This document shows, in pieces, positions 27,711 to 36,613 of a DNA stretch of 64,000 nucleotides. Both the position numbers and the translations under genes were made by a program. This stretch comes from Clostridium isatidis. GTDB lineage: Bacteria; Bacillota; Clostridia; Clostridiales; Clostridiaceae. Below the pieces are notes generated by a model that did not search any database, was not told the DNA's origin, and worked only from the letters and a program-made list of their open reading frames with translations. The stretch lies in contig NZ_CP016786.1 of the NCBI RefSeq assembly GCF_002285495.1, positions 82,001 to 146,000 on the forward strand, written 5' to 3'. The stretch's first letter is position 1. Each line of letters opens with the position of its first letter.

Positions 27711-29630
27711 ATGGGAGATAATTTAGTATATAAAATATTGAAAAGTCACTTAGTAGAGGGAACAATTGAAACAGGAAAAGAAATTGGAATTAAAATAGAT
27801 AGAACTTTAACTCAAGATTCAACAGGTACAATGGCATATCTACAATTAGAAGCTATGGAGATTGATAGAGTAAAGACTAAAAAGTCTGTTGCTTTCGTAG
27901 ATCACAATATGCTTCAACAAGGTTTTGAAAATGCTGATGACCATAAGTTTATTCAAACAGTTGCTTCAAAGTATGGAGTATATTTTTCGAAACCAGGAAA
28001 TGGTATATGCCATCAAGTATTTTTAGAGAGATTTTCAGTACCAGGAGAAACTTTAATAGGTTCAGACAGTCATACTCCAACAGCAGGGGGAGTTGGAATG
28101 CTTGCAATTGGGGCAGGAGGTTTAGACGTAGCTTTAGCTATGGCTGGAAGAGCATATTATATAACTACTCCAAAGGTATGTAAAATAAATTTAGTTGGCA
28201 AATTAAAACCAATGGTAACAGCTAAAGATATTATTCTTGAAGTTTTAAGAAGATTAACAGTTAAAGGTGGAGTTTCAAGAGTATTTGAATATGGTGGTGA
28301 AGGAGTAAAATATCTTTCGGTTCCTCAAAGGGCAACAATAACTAATATGGGAGCAGAACTTGGAGCAACAACTTCAATATTTCCAAGTGATGAAAGAACT
28401 TTAGAATATTTTAAAGCTCAAGGAAGAGAAGAGGATTATGTAGAGTTTAAGCCAGATGAAGATGCAGTTTATGATGAGGAAATAACAATAAATCTAGATG
28501 AACTTAAGCCTTTAGCTGCAAAACCTCATAGTCCAGACAATGTCGAAGAAGTTGAAAAGATTGGCAAGATTAAAATACATCAAGTAGCAATAGGAAGCTG
28601 TACAAACTCTTCCTATGAAGACCTAATGAAGGTTGCAAAAATATTAAAGGGTAGAAAGGTTCATAAAGATGTTAGCTTAGTTATAGCTCCAGGCTCAAGA
28701 CAAGTTATGGAAATGATAGCTAGAAATGGAGCTCTGGCTGATATAATAAGTGCAGGAGGAAGAATATTAGAAAACTCTTGTGGTCCATGTATTGGTATGG
28801 GACAAGCACCTGGGACTAATGAAATATCTTTAAGAACCTTTAATAGAAACTTTTATGGTAGAAGTGGAACCTTAACAGCTCAAGTTTATTTAGTAAGTCC
28901 AGAAACAGCTGCAGTTTCAGCTATTTATGGGGTTCTTACTGATCCGAGGGAATTAGATGTAGATTTAACAGTAGAAATGCCAGAGAGATTTTTAATAGAT
29001 GATTCTATGATAATTCCTCCAGCAGCAAATGGAGCAGAAGTTGAAGTTGTTAGAGGACCTAATATTAAGCCCTTCCCAGTAAATAAGCCTCTAGGAGAGG
29101 CTATAGAAGGAAAAATATTAATTAAGGTTGGCGATAACATTACAACTGACCATATAATGCCTTCAAATTCAAAATTATTGCCATTTAGATCAAATATTCC
29201 TTATTTAGCAGAGTATTGCTTTAATACTGTAGATGAAGAATTCCCTAAGAGGGCAAAAGAAAATAATGGTGGAATAATAGTTGGTGGAAATAACTATGGT
29301 CAAGGTTCAAGTAGAGAACATGCGGCTTTAGCACCATTATATTTAGGGGTAAAAGCAGTAATAGCAAAATCTTTTGCTAGAATTCATAAAGCAAATTTAA
29401 TTAATAATGGTATTATTCCGATGGAATTTGCAAATGAAGCTGATTATGAAGCTATTGATCTTTTAGATGAATTAGTTATAGAAGATATACATGCAAATTT
29501 AGAAAAGGGAAAAGCAGAAGTAAAGAACCTAACTAAGAATTATAGTTTTGAAGTTAATATTAATTTAACTGAAAAAGATATTAAGGTAATTAAAGCTGGA
29601 GGTAAGCTTAATTTAGTTCATAGTAAGTAA
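27711..29630 (+). CDS. Aconitate hydratase
   Basis: Interconverts citrate and isocitrate through a [4Fe-4S] cluster. The 639-residue protein has cluster cysteines in GSCTNSSYEDL and NSCGPCIGMG, substrate-binding segments DSHTPTAGGVGML and NYGQGSSREHAAL, and the swivel domain at the C terminus (from about residue 475). It is shorter than AcnA (about 890 aa) and matches the 640-residue clostridial form. It is co-transcribed with the synthase upstream. No isocitrate dehydrogenase gene follows in the window. Confidence 0.93.
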   Translation: MGDNLVYKILKSHLVEGTIETGKEIGIKIDRTLTQDSTGTMAYLQLEAMEIDRVKTKKSVAFVDHNMLQQGFENADDHKFIQTVASKYGVYFSKPGNGICHQVFLERFSVPGETLIGSDSHTPTAGGVGMLAIGAGGLDVALAMAGRAYYITTPKVCKINLVGKLKPMVTAKDIILEVLRRLTVKGGVSRVFEYGGEGVKYLSVPQRATITNMGAELGATTSIFPSDERTLEYFKAQGREEDYVEFKPDEDAVYDEEITINLDELKPLAAKPHSPDNVEEVEKIGKIKIHQVAIGSCTNSSYEDLMKVAKILKGRKVHKDVSLVIAPGSRQVMEMIARNGALADIISAGGRILENSCGPCIGMGQAPGTNEISLRTFNRNFYGRSGTLTAQVYLVSPETAAVSAIYGVLTDPRELDVDLTVEMPERFLIDDSMIIPPAANGAEVEVVRGPNIKPFPVNKPLGEAIEGKILIKVGDNITTDHIMPSNSKLLPFRSNIPYLAEYCFNTVDEEFPKRAKENNGGIIVGGNNYGQGSSREHAALAPLYLGVKAVIAKSFARIHKANLINNGIIPMEFANEADYEAIDLLDELVIEDIHANLEKGKAEVKNLTKNYSFEVNINLTEKDIKVIKAGGKLNLVHSK

Positions 29631-29692
29631 ATTAAAAGTAATCAGTATAGAATATTTTAAAGATGGTGAGAGAATAATTATTAATAAGCTGT

Positions 29693-29732
29693 ATTTTAAA
29701 TTTTATATTTAGAATACAGCTTATTTATTTTT
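29693..29732 (+). terminator. Intrinsic terminator
   Basis: AATAAGCTGTATT...AATACAGCTTATT stem followed by TATTTTT. Confidence 0.85.
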
Positions 29733-29805
29733 CTAAGTTATTTAAAAAGAACTATACATAATGTAAAATTTATCTAAGGGATTTAATGATGGGAGGAATA
29801 TTTTA

Positions 29806-31047
29806 ATGAAAAATACGTTTAAATTAATTATTTTGTTAGCTTTTATAATAATTTTAGGAGTTTTTGGCTTAAATAATAAAGAAACAGTTATAGAAAAAGA
29901 AGAAATTGAAAATAAATCAGAAGAAGAAATAGAGGATATTGAAAAAATAAGAGAAATTAACATAACTGCAGTAGGGGATTTTCTAATACATAAGGAAATA
30001 TTAGAAACTCAATATTACCCTGAAACTGACAGTTATGATTTTAAAAATACAATTCAATATGTAAAAAAATATCTAGAAGAAGCAGACCTAACGATTGCTA
30101 ATATGGAGGGAACTCTAGCTGGAGCTGAAAACTTTGGATATTCTGGTTATCCTTCTTTTAATGCACCAGATGAATTGGCTGATGCAATGAAGTGGGCAGG
30201 AATAGATGTTGTTAATAATATGAATAACCACTCTTTAGACAGAGATGTAAGGGGATTTTTTAGGACAAGAGAATTCTTAGAGAGTAAGGGTTTTGATGTT
30301 ATAGGAACTAGGGGAAGCAGTTCAGAAAACAGATATATAATTAAGGATGTAAATGGAATAAAGGTTGGAATTATTTCCTACAGCTATACTATGATGGCAG
30401 AAGGAGGATTAAGAGGCTTAAACGGAATTCCAATATCAACTGAAGTTTATGATTTAATGAATACTTTTAGGGAAGATACTTTAGATTCAGACCTTCAAAA
30501 TATGAAGGAGCAAATAGAAAAAATGAGGGCAGAGGGTGCAGAACTTGTAATATTCTATATGCACTGGGGAGATGAATATGCTTTAGAGCCAAATGAAACA
30601 CAAATTAGGATAGCTCAATTTTTAACTGATGAAAAGGTTGATATAATATTTGCAACTCATCCACATTCTATTCAACCTATTGATATTCTAAAATCAAGCG
30701 ATGGAAGCTTTGAAACTCCTGTTATATATTCAATGGGGAATTTTCTATCAAGTCAAAGAACGGAAAGAATACAAAACCCTTATACAGAAGATGGAGTAAT
30801 AGTTTCAGTTAAGGTAATAAAAGATCTTAATACAAATGAAATCAAGGTTAATTATCCTACATACTTACCAACTTGGGTTAATTGGTATGAAAAGGATGGA
30901 AGGTTATTTTATGAGGTAGTGCCAGCTACAGTAAATGATGCAGAATACCTAACTGAAGAAGGAAAAACAAGAGTTGTAGAATCTTTTAATAGAACTAAAA
31001 GTATAATAGAAAGTTATAATGATAAAATAGTTTTAGAAGATAATTAA
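29806..31047 (+). CDS. CapA-family membrane-anchored metallophosphatase-like protein
   Basis: A 413-residue protein with one N-terminal membrane segment (LIILLAFIIILGVFGL) and a PGA_cap calcineurin-like domain. Metal-site motifs are AVGDFLIHKE, NMEGT, NNMNNHSLDRD, YMHWGDEY and ATHPHSIQ. Relatives include CapA of poly-gamma-glutamate capsule synthesis, but no capB/capC lie nearby, so the envelope role is uncertain. A GGGAGG ribosome site precedes the ATG. It ends 12 bases before nrdG. Confidence 0.85.
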   Translation: MKNTFKLIILLAFIIILGVFGLNNKETVIEKEEIENKSEEEIEDIEKIREINITAVGDFLIHKEILETQYYPETDSYDFKNTIQYVKKYLEEADLTIANMEGTLAGAENFGYSGYPSFNAPDELADAMKWAGIDVVNNMNNHSLDRDVRGFFRTREFLESKGFDVIGTRGSSSENRYIIKDVNGIKVGIISYSYTMMAEGGLRGLNGIPISTEVYDLMNTFREDTLDSDLQNMKEQIEKMRAEGAELVIFYMHWGDEYALEPNETQIRIAQFLTDEKVDIIFATHPHSIQPIDILKSSDGSFETPVIYSMGNFLSSQRTERIQNPYTEDGVIVSVKVIKDLNTNEIKVNYPTYLPTWVNWYEKDGRLFYEVVPATVNDAEYLTEEGKTRVVESFNRTKSIIESYNDKIVLEDN

Positions 31048-31059
31048 GGGGGATTCTAT

Positions 31060-31584
31060 ATGAAAAAAACTATAAGACTTTCAGGAATTGCCTATGAAAG
31101 TTTAGTTAATGGTCCTGGAATACGAAGGGTATTCTTTTCTCAAGGCTGTAAGCATAATTGTAAGGGATGTTTTAATCCAGATACTCATGACTTCAATGCT
31201 GGAGAAGAAAAAGATATGGAAGAGCTTATTAAGGATACCTTAAGCAATCCAATAATTAAGGGAGTTACTTTCAGTGGCGGAGATCCCTTTGAAAGAGCAG
31301 TGGAGTTTTCTTACATGGCAAAAAGTTTTAAGGAAAAAAATTTAAATATATGGTGTTATACAGGATATACCTTTGAGGAAATATTAGAAAATATTGATAA
31401 AAGAAAGGGTTTTAAAGAACTTTTAAATAGCATTGATGTTTTAGTAGATGGAAGATTTATTGAAGAAGAAAAGGCGAACAATATAAAATATAGAGGTTCA
31501 AAAAATCAAAGGATAATAGATGTCCAAAAAAGTCTAAAGGAAAATAGAATAGTTAGAATAGAAGATAAATATGATGAAAAATAA
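31060..31584 (+). CDS. nrdG: Anaerobic ribonucleotide reductase activating protein
   Basis: Radical SAM activase that installs the glycyl radical on NrdD. The 174-residue protein has CKHNCKGC (the CxxxCxxC cluster motif) near residue 28, FNPDTHDF, and TFSGGDPF (GGD/E-P motif). AAGGGGGA precedes the ATG. It sits directly downstream of capA rather than with nrdD, about 5 kb away. Confidence 0.93.
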   Translation: MKKTIRLSGIAYESLVNGPGIRRVFFSQGCKHNCKGCFNPDTHDFNAGEEKDMEELIKDTLSNPIIKGVTFSGGDPFERAVEFSYMAKSFKEKNLNIWCYTGYTFEEILENIDKRKGFKELLNSIDVLVDGRFIEEEKANNIKYRGSKNQRIIDVQKSLKENRIVRIEDKYDEK

Positions 31585-31660
31585 AGGTATTTCTATGGAT
31601 TTTAATTCATATTAGTGATATAATAAAATCCGAAAGAAAACAATAAATAATAAAATAGTA

Positions 31661-31727
31661 TTCGTATATGCTTGATAATATGGTTTAAGTGTTTCTACTA
31701 GGAAACCGTAAATATCCTAACTACGAA
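31661..31727 (+). ncRNA. Purine riboswitch, guanine class
   Basis: P1 is the perfect pair TTCGTA/TACGAA. Conserved core blocks include TATATGCTTGATAATATGG, GTTTCTACTAGG and CCGTAAATATCC. The base that selects the ligand, in AACTACG, is C, as in guanine/hypoxanthine riboswitches (U would be adenine). The downstream gene is xpt, as in Bacillus. Confidence 0.93.
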
Positions 31728-31754
31728 GAATTAATTATTGCTATATAACTATAG

Positions 31755-31813
31755 CTTTATTACATGATATCTAAGGGCAAGCTGATTTAGAATACTATTA
31801 GAATGTAATAAGG
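31755..31813 (+). promoter_or_regulatory. Putative ribosome-site-sequestering helix of the xpt riboswitch
   Basis: CTTTATTACAT (31755-31765) can pair over 11 positions (one G-T) with ATGTAATAAGG (31803-31813), which covers the start of the AAGGAG ribosome site of xpt. No terminator with a T-run is seen, so this switch may act on translation. Confidence 0.5.
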
Positions 31814-31822
31814 AGATATTAT

Positions 31823-32395
31823 ATGGAAAAGCTTAAAGAAAAAATATTAAATGAAGGCAAGGTTAGAGAAGGAAATATATTAAAGGTGGACTGTTTTTTA
31901 AATCATCAAATGGATATTAAATTTTTAAATGAAGTTGGACAAGAATTTAGAGAAAGATTTAAGGATATTAAAGTAGACAAGATTCTAACCATTGAGGCTT
32001 CAGGGATTGGAATAGCAGCAATAGTTTCACAATATTTTGATTATGTTCCAGTAGTATTTGCTAAAAAGACAGAAAGCTTAAACTTAGATAAGGAAGTTTA
32101 TGAAGCAGAAGTAGCTTCCTTTACAAAGAAGAAAACTTATAAGGTTAGAGTTGGCAAGCAATTCATAAAAGAAGGCGAAAATATATTAATAATAGATGAC
32201 TTCTTAGCTAAAGGTTGTGCTGCTAAAGGAATGATAGATTTAGTTAATCAGGCAGGAGCAAACTTAGTTGGAATTGGGATAGTTATAGAAAAGGGCTTCC
32301 AAGAAGGAAGAGAAGTGCTGGAAGGAATGGGAGCAAGGGTTGAATCTTTAGCTATAATAGATAAATTTGAAGATGGAAAAATAGTATTTAGATAA
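31823..32395 (+). CDS. xpt: Xanthine phosphoribosyltransferase
   Basis: Salvages xanthine (and some guanine) to the nucleotide using PRPP. The 190-residue protein has the PRPP-binding motif [19 protein letters not shown] and [16 protein letters not shown], typical of Xpt. AAGGAG lies 8 bases before the ATG. The guanine riboswitch upstream should lower expression when purines are plentiful. No partner transporter pbuX follows. Confidence 0.95.
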   Translation: MEKLKEKILNEGKVREGNILKVDCFLNHQMDIKFLNEVGQEFRERFKDIKVDKILTIEASGIGIAAIVSQYFDYVPVVFAKKTESLNLDKEVYEAEVASFTKKKTYKVRVGKQFIKEGENILIIDDFLAKGCAAKGMIDLVNQAGANLVGIGIVIEKGFQEGREVLEGMGARVESLAIIDKFEDGKIVFR

Positions 32396-32411
32396 TTAAT
32401 AATTAACAATA

Positions 32412-32448
32412 AACAAAAAGACTTAGCAGAAGCTAAGTCTTTTTGTTT
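32412..32448. terminator. Bidirectional intrinsic terminator
   Basis: AAAAAGACTTAGC...GCTAAGTCTTTTT, a perfect stem with a 4-base loop and A/T runs on both sides. It serves xpt (plus) and the convergent PBP gene (minus). Confidence 0.92.
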
Positions 32449-32499
32449 TATAATATAAAATTATTAAATTCATCAGATTACTTTTTTACCTACTATCTG

Positions 32500-34515
32500 T
32501 TATCTATTAAGATAGTATTCCATAACATTTCTTACCTTTGGAACAGTAAAATGGCTATGTCCTCTATCCTTAACATCTTCAATAATCATAGCTAAGGAAA
32601 TTTTTGATGTATCTGTATCAACAGAAACAAACCATCCATTTTCGGTACCTGAAGTATCATCTTGGGATTGTTTTATTTCGGCAGTACCTGTTTTTCCAGC
32701 AACTCTAAAGCCAGGAACGGCCCCATCTGGAATTGTAGCACCAGGATCATTAATTAAGGCTGTAAATGCATCTATTAATACTGGTAAATTATCATTTAAT
32801 ATAGCTTGTTCTTTCCAAACTACTGCTTCAGAATTTTCGCTTATTACTAATCTTGGCTTCATTATATTACCTTCATTAGCTAAAGCGCTGTAGGATAAGG
32901 CCACATGTAAAGGTGTCATCATTATTTCACCTTGTCCATATCCTGTATCTGCTAATAGAATTTCATTATCTAAATTTCCATCATTAGAAATTTGAGAAAG
33001 TTCCATTGGATATTCAAAAGGTAGTTCTTCACCAATTCCAAACTTTTTAATGCCATTAATAAATTTTTCACTGCCTAATTCTAAAGCTACTTGACCATAA
33101 TAGATATTATCTGAATGGTTGACAGCATCTTTTAAGCTAACTGCTTTTCCTGGATCTGTTACTCTGGTTATTTTATAATCTCCCCAAGAATTATCCTTTT
33201 GCCAAGTTAAACCTTCAATATCTCTAGTAGAATTAGGGGCTATTATAGTATTTTCTAAGCCAATTACAGAAGTTAAAAGTTTCATTGTTGATCCAGGAGA
33301 ATAGATTTTATTAAATCTATTTATTTCATCAGCATCCCCTATTTCTTCCCATTTAGCTTTCTGCGTTTTAGTTACATAAGTTGTAAATACATTGGAATCA
33401 AAAGATGGAGAGCTTATCATAGCTAACACTTCACCGGTTTTAGGATTTACAGCAGTTGCAGCTCCTTTTTCACCATTCATTTCACTATATATTTTCTTTT
33501 GAAGCTCTGTATCAATGGAAGTTTTAATATCCTTTCCATCCTTACTTTCTATAGATGCTATAGTTATTTTTTCTGTAGCTCGTTCTATATATATTTCAGC
33601 AAAATCTTGTCCTCGTAAAGTTTCTTCAAATACTTGTTCTAAGCCAGCTTTACCAATTAGGCTTGTATCATGATATCCTTTACCCTTATTAGCTTCTAGT
33701 TCTTCAGCAGTGATATTTCCTATATAACCGATTAATCTACCAAAGGCTTCACCACCTTTATAAACTCTACCTTCCTTTTCTCTAATTAAAATACCTTCTT
33801 CTTCTCTATTCTTTAAGTTAGATAACCTAGTATCCTCTGGTAATATATCAACTAAAGGAATAAAATGTTCTGGATTAGTATTTTCGTTAAGTTTTGTTTT
33901 TATATTATCTTCGCTTATATCAAGAGTACTTGCAATTTCAGTTATTTTAGCATCTATATCACCCTTATTAAATTTAGCTGGATAAATACCAACAGTGTTA
34001 AGAATTCCATCTTGAGCTAGAGGATTACCATCTTTATCTAATATGCTGCCTCTTTTTGCTGGAACTGTATTAACCCAAACTTTATCATCCTTAATCATTT
34101 GAGGAAATATTAAACCTTCATCCCATTTTATTTTATATTCTTTGTTTTCTTTAATTAAGGATAATTTATAACCAGTAAGAGTTATATTTCCAGCTATAGA
34201 ATTCATAGTTACCTTAAATGGAATATTAACTCCATCTTTTTCTTTTGCTCTATCCCCATCAGGTTCTACTATTAGATCATTAGCATTTATAGCAGAAAAT
34301 ATATTATTATATCTAGTAACGAAATCTTTTTCAGATAAGCTTTCTTTTATATCTTCAGTTAACATTTCGTACATACCACTATAATCAGCTTGTACCCATT
34401 TTTCAACATAAACATCAAAGGTTTTTTGAGCTTTATCTAGACTAGAACATCCAGACGTTAGAAGTATAAATGATAATAATAGTACAGATACTATTATTGG
34501 TTTTTTATTTTTCAT
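32500..34515 (-). CDS. Penicillin-binding protein, class B, MecA_N-type lipoprotein
   Basis: A transpeptidase that cross-links peptidoglycan outside the membrane. The protein of about 671 residues has a lipoprotein signal ending LLTSGCSS, so it is probably lipid-anchored. An NTF2-like MecA_N domain (about residues 30-140), a dimerisation domain, and a transpeptidase domain follow, with YSPGSTMKL (active Ser-x-x-Lys), HSDN and GKTGTAE. The start at 34515 has GGAGG upstream; the frame is open to 34569. This layout resembles PBP2a/PBP3 of low beta-lactam affinity; resistance itself cannot be read from the sequence. Confidence 0.9.
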   Translation of the reverse strand: MKNKKPIIVSVLLLSFILLTSGCSSLDKAQKTFDVYVEKWVQADYSGMYEMLTEDIKESLSEKDFVTRYNNIFSAINANDLIVEPDGDRAKEKDGVNIPFKVTMNSIAGNITLTGYKLSLIKENKEYKIKWDEGLIFPQMIKDDKVWVNTVPAKRGSILDKDGNPLAQDGILNTVGIYPAKFNKGDIDAKITEIASTLDISEDNIKTKLNENTNPEHFIPLVDILPEDTRLSNLKNREEEGILIREKEGRVYKGGEAFGRLIGYIGNITAEELEANKGKGYHDTSLIGKAGLEQVFEETLRGQDFAEIYIERATEKITIASIESKDGKDIKTSIDTELQKKIYSEMNGEKGAATAVNPKTGEVLAMISSPSFDSNVFTTYVTKTQKAKWEEIGDADEINRFNKIYSPGSTMKLLTSVIGLENTIIAPNSTRDIEGLTWQKDNSWGDYKITRVTDPGKAVSLKDAVNHSDNIYYGQVALELGSEKFINGIKKFGIGEELPFEYPMELSQISNDGNLDNEILLADTGYGQGEIMMTPLHVALSYSALANEGNIMKPRLVISENSEAVVWKEQAILNDNLPVLIDAFTALINDPGATIPDGAVPGFRVAGKTGTAEIKQSQDDTSGTENGWFVSVDTDTSKISLAMIIEDVKDRGHSHFTVPKVRNVMEYYLNR

Positions 34516-34603
34516 ATATAAAATTACCTCCATTTTTATTGTATTAATATAAATTATACACCAAAACAAGGAACTTACATAATATACTTATTATAATAAT
34601 AAA

Positions 34604-34623
34604 AAAAGCGCCTTAGCGCTTTT
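34604..34623 (-). terminator. Hairpin with T-run in the PBP leader (minus strand)
   Basis: AAAAGCGC/GCGCTTTT with loop CTTA; on the minus strand seven T follow. It stands upstream of the PBP start with no gene before it, so it looks like a leader attenuator or the end of a short RNA. The divergent interval 34624-34814 holds nothing else I recognise. Confidence 0.6.
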
Positions 34624-34814
34624 GATGTATAAATATATGGGGGATTTTCTGCTTAAGCAGGCTACATTTATATTATTTACATAAATGATAAATTTATACA
34701 GTGGAATAAAATATTTTTATTTTATTAATATAACTAACAATGCTTATTAGTTGAATATATTTATCAACAGTGCTATCATAAGAAAAAGAAAGTATTTTTA
34801 TAGAGGTGATGATA

Positions 34815-36290
34815 ATGAAGGTATCATATAGAGCTTTTGGTTGTTCTGAAGTAGAAGTAAGGGTTATATATTTACTTGAAAATAAGCTTACTTTACCTAA
34901 GGAAGAACTAAATAAAAACATATCTTATGCACAAGGCAGAAACTTATTTAATGGAAAAAATGGTGAGTTATATACTTTTACAATGGATTTAATGGGAAAC
35001 TATCAAACTGTTGTATTAGTAGGATTAGGAAAAGAAGAAGAATTAAATCTTGATAAAATTAGAAAGGCAACTGCTAAGGCAATAAGAAAAGCAAAGGAAT
35101 TAAAGGCAAATAAAGTATTTTTAAGACTTCCAGTTAATAATAAATTAACTGTTGAAGAAATGGCTAAAAATGCTACAATAGCTGCTCACTTAGCTGATTA
35201 TACTTTTAATAAGTATAAAACAGATAAGGAAAAAGAAAATGATATTGTGGTATCAATAGGAGTACATGGATTAAAAGAAGCAAGTTCTGAAGTTCTTGAA
35301 GCTATTGAAGAAGGAAATGCAATAGGCAAGGGAATAATTTTAGCTAGAGATTTAGTTAATGAGCCTGCAAATGTTATTTATCCTGAAACCTTAGCCCAAG
35401 CAGCTATTGATGCTGGTAAAGAAAATGGTTTTGAAGTAGAAGTTTATGGGCTTGAAAAAATTAAGGAATTAAAAATGGAAGCTTTCTATAGTGTAGCTAA
35501 AGCTTCTGAAAAAGAACCTAAACTTATAGTTATGAGATATTTTGGAAATCCTGAAGGAAAGGGAGAAATTTTAGGTCTTGTAGGAAAGGGCCTAACTTAT
35601 GACTCTGGCGGATATTCACTTAAACCAACTTCTGGAATGGTTGATATGAAGTCAGATATGGGCGGAGCAGCATCAGTTATAGGTGCAATGTCTATTATTT
35701 CAAGACAAAAATTAAAAATTAATGCTGTTGGTGTAATAGCAGCCTGTGAAAATATGATTTCTGGCAGTGCATATAAACCTGGAGATATAATAGGAAGTAT
35801 GGCAGGAAAAACTATTGAAATAAGAAATACAGATGCTGAAGGAAGATTAACTTTAGTAGATGCAGTGACATATATTATAGAAAAGGAAAATGCTAGTGAA
35901 GTTATTGACTTAGCAACATTAACAGGTGCTGCTTTAGTTGCTCTTGGAGATACTACAACAGCAGTTGTTACAAATAATGATAAGTTCTATGGAGAACTTA
36001 AAGAAGTATCATCTTATACTGGAGAAAAGTTCTGGCAGCTTCCATCTTTTGATGAATATAAAGAAATGGTAAAATCAGAAATTGCTGATCTAAATAATAG
36101 TCCGGGAAGAAATGCTGGCACTATAACAGCAGGCTTATTTATAGGAGAATTTGTTAAAGATAAACCATGGTTACATTTAGATATAGCTGGAACAGCTTGG
36201 GCAGATAAGAAAACAGATTTAACTATAAAAGGTGGTACAGGAAGTCCAGTTTATACATTGTATGAATTGGTTAAGAAAAAAAGTAAATAA
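34815..36290 (+). CDS. pepA: Leucyl aminopeptidase (M17)
   Basis: Two-metal cytosolic aminopeptidase that releases N-terminal residues, forming hexamers in the family. The protein of about 491 residues has the metal-binding GKGLTYDSGGYSLKP (Lys, Asp) and signature NTDAEGRLTLVDA. I start at the ATG at 34815, the third of three close starts, because GAGGTG is best placed for it. Its start region and that of the PBP gene are divergent. Confidence 0.95.
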   Translation: MKVSYRAFGCSEVEVRVIYLLENKLTLPKEELNKNISYAQGRNLFNGKNGELYTFTMDLMGNYQTVVLVGLGKEEELNLDKIRKATAKAIRKAKELKANKVFLRLPVNNKLTVEEMAKNATIAAHLADYTFNKYKTDKEKENDIVVSIGVHGLKEASSEVLEAIEEGNAIGKGIILARDLVNEPANVIYPETLAQAAIDAGKENGFEVEVYGLEKIKELKMEAFYSVAKASEKEPKLIVMRYFGNPEGKGEILGLVGKGLTYDSGGYSLKPTSGMVDMKSDMGGAASVIGAMSIISRQKLKINAVGVIAACENMISGSAYKPGDIIGSMAGKTIEIRNTDAEGRLTLVDAVTYIIEKENASEVIDLATLTGAALVALGDTTTAVVTNNDKFYGELKEVSSYTGEKFWQLPSFDEYKEMVKSEIADLNNSPGRNAGTITAGLFIGEFVKDKPWLHLDIAGTAWADKKTDLTIKGGTGSPVYTLYELVKKKSK

Positions 36291-36308
36291 TAATCCGTTT
36301 TTTTTATC

Positions 36309-36337
36309 TTGACAGAAATTAAAACTGATTGTAGAAT
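36309..36337 (+). promoter_or_regulatory. Promoter of the threonine operon
   Basis: TTGACA, 17 bases, TAGAAT, about 20 bases upstream of the T-box stem I. Confidence 0.75.
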
Positions 36338-36354
36338 GTAGAATAAAAAAGCTA

Positions 36355-36527
36355 TGATTGGGAAGAGTAAATTCATCAAGGTCAAAAGAGAGAGAAGTTC
36401 ACCGGCTGAAAGACTTCTTTGATACAATGGATTGAAAACCACCCAGGAGCTCAGTTCTGAAATTTAGTAGGAATATGCGTGTGGTAAGCGTTAATACCAA
36501 TTTGCTGTAATAGGTGGATACGAGATT
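36355..36527 (+). ncRNA. T-box leader, threonine specifier
   Basis: Contains AGAGTA, a stem I with AGAGAGAGAAG and GGCTGAAAG, and the T-box element ATAGGTGGATACGAG at about 36510-36524. The specifier is read as ACC (36438-36440, Thr) by the spacing to GGAGC; the next triplet is also ACC, so Thr holds under either register. Uncharged tRNA-Thr should turn on the threonine genes downstream. Confidence 0.82.
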
Positions 36528-36528
36528 T

Positions 36529-36558
36529 ACACTCGTCCTTTTTAGGATGAGTGTTTTT
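36529..36558 (+). terminator. T-box terminator of the threonine operon
   Basis: ACACTCGTCC...GGATGAGTGT stem with a TTTTTTT tail. Confidence 0.88.
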
Positions 36559-36613
36559 TTATACAAAATAATAATTATCAGAAAATAAGCAATAATCAAA
36601 AAAGGGGGCTAAT

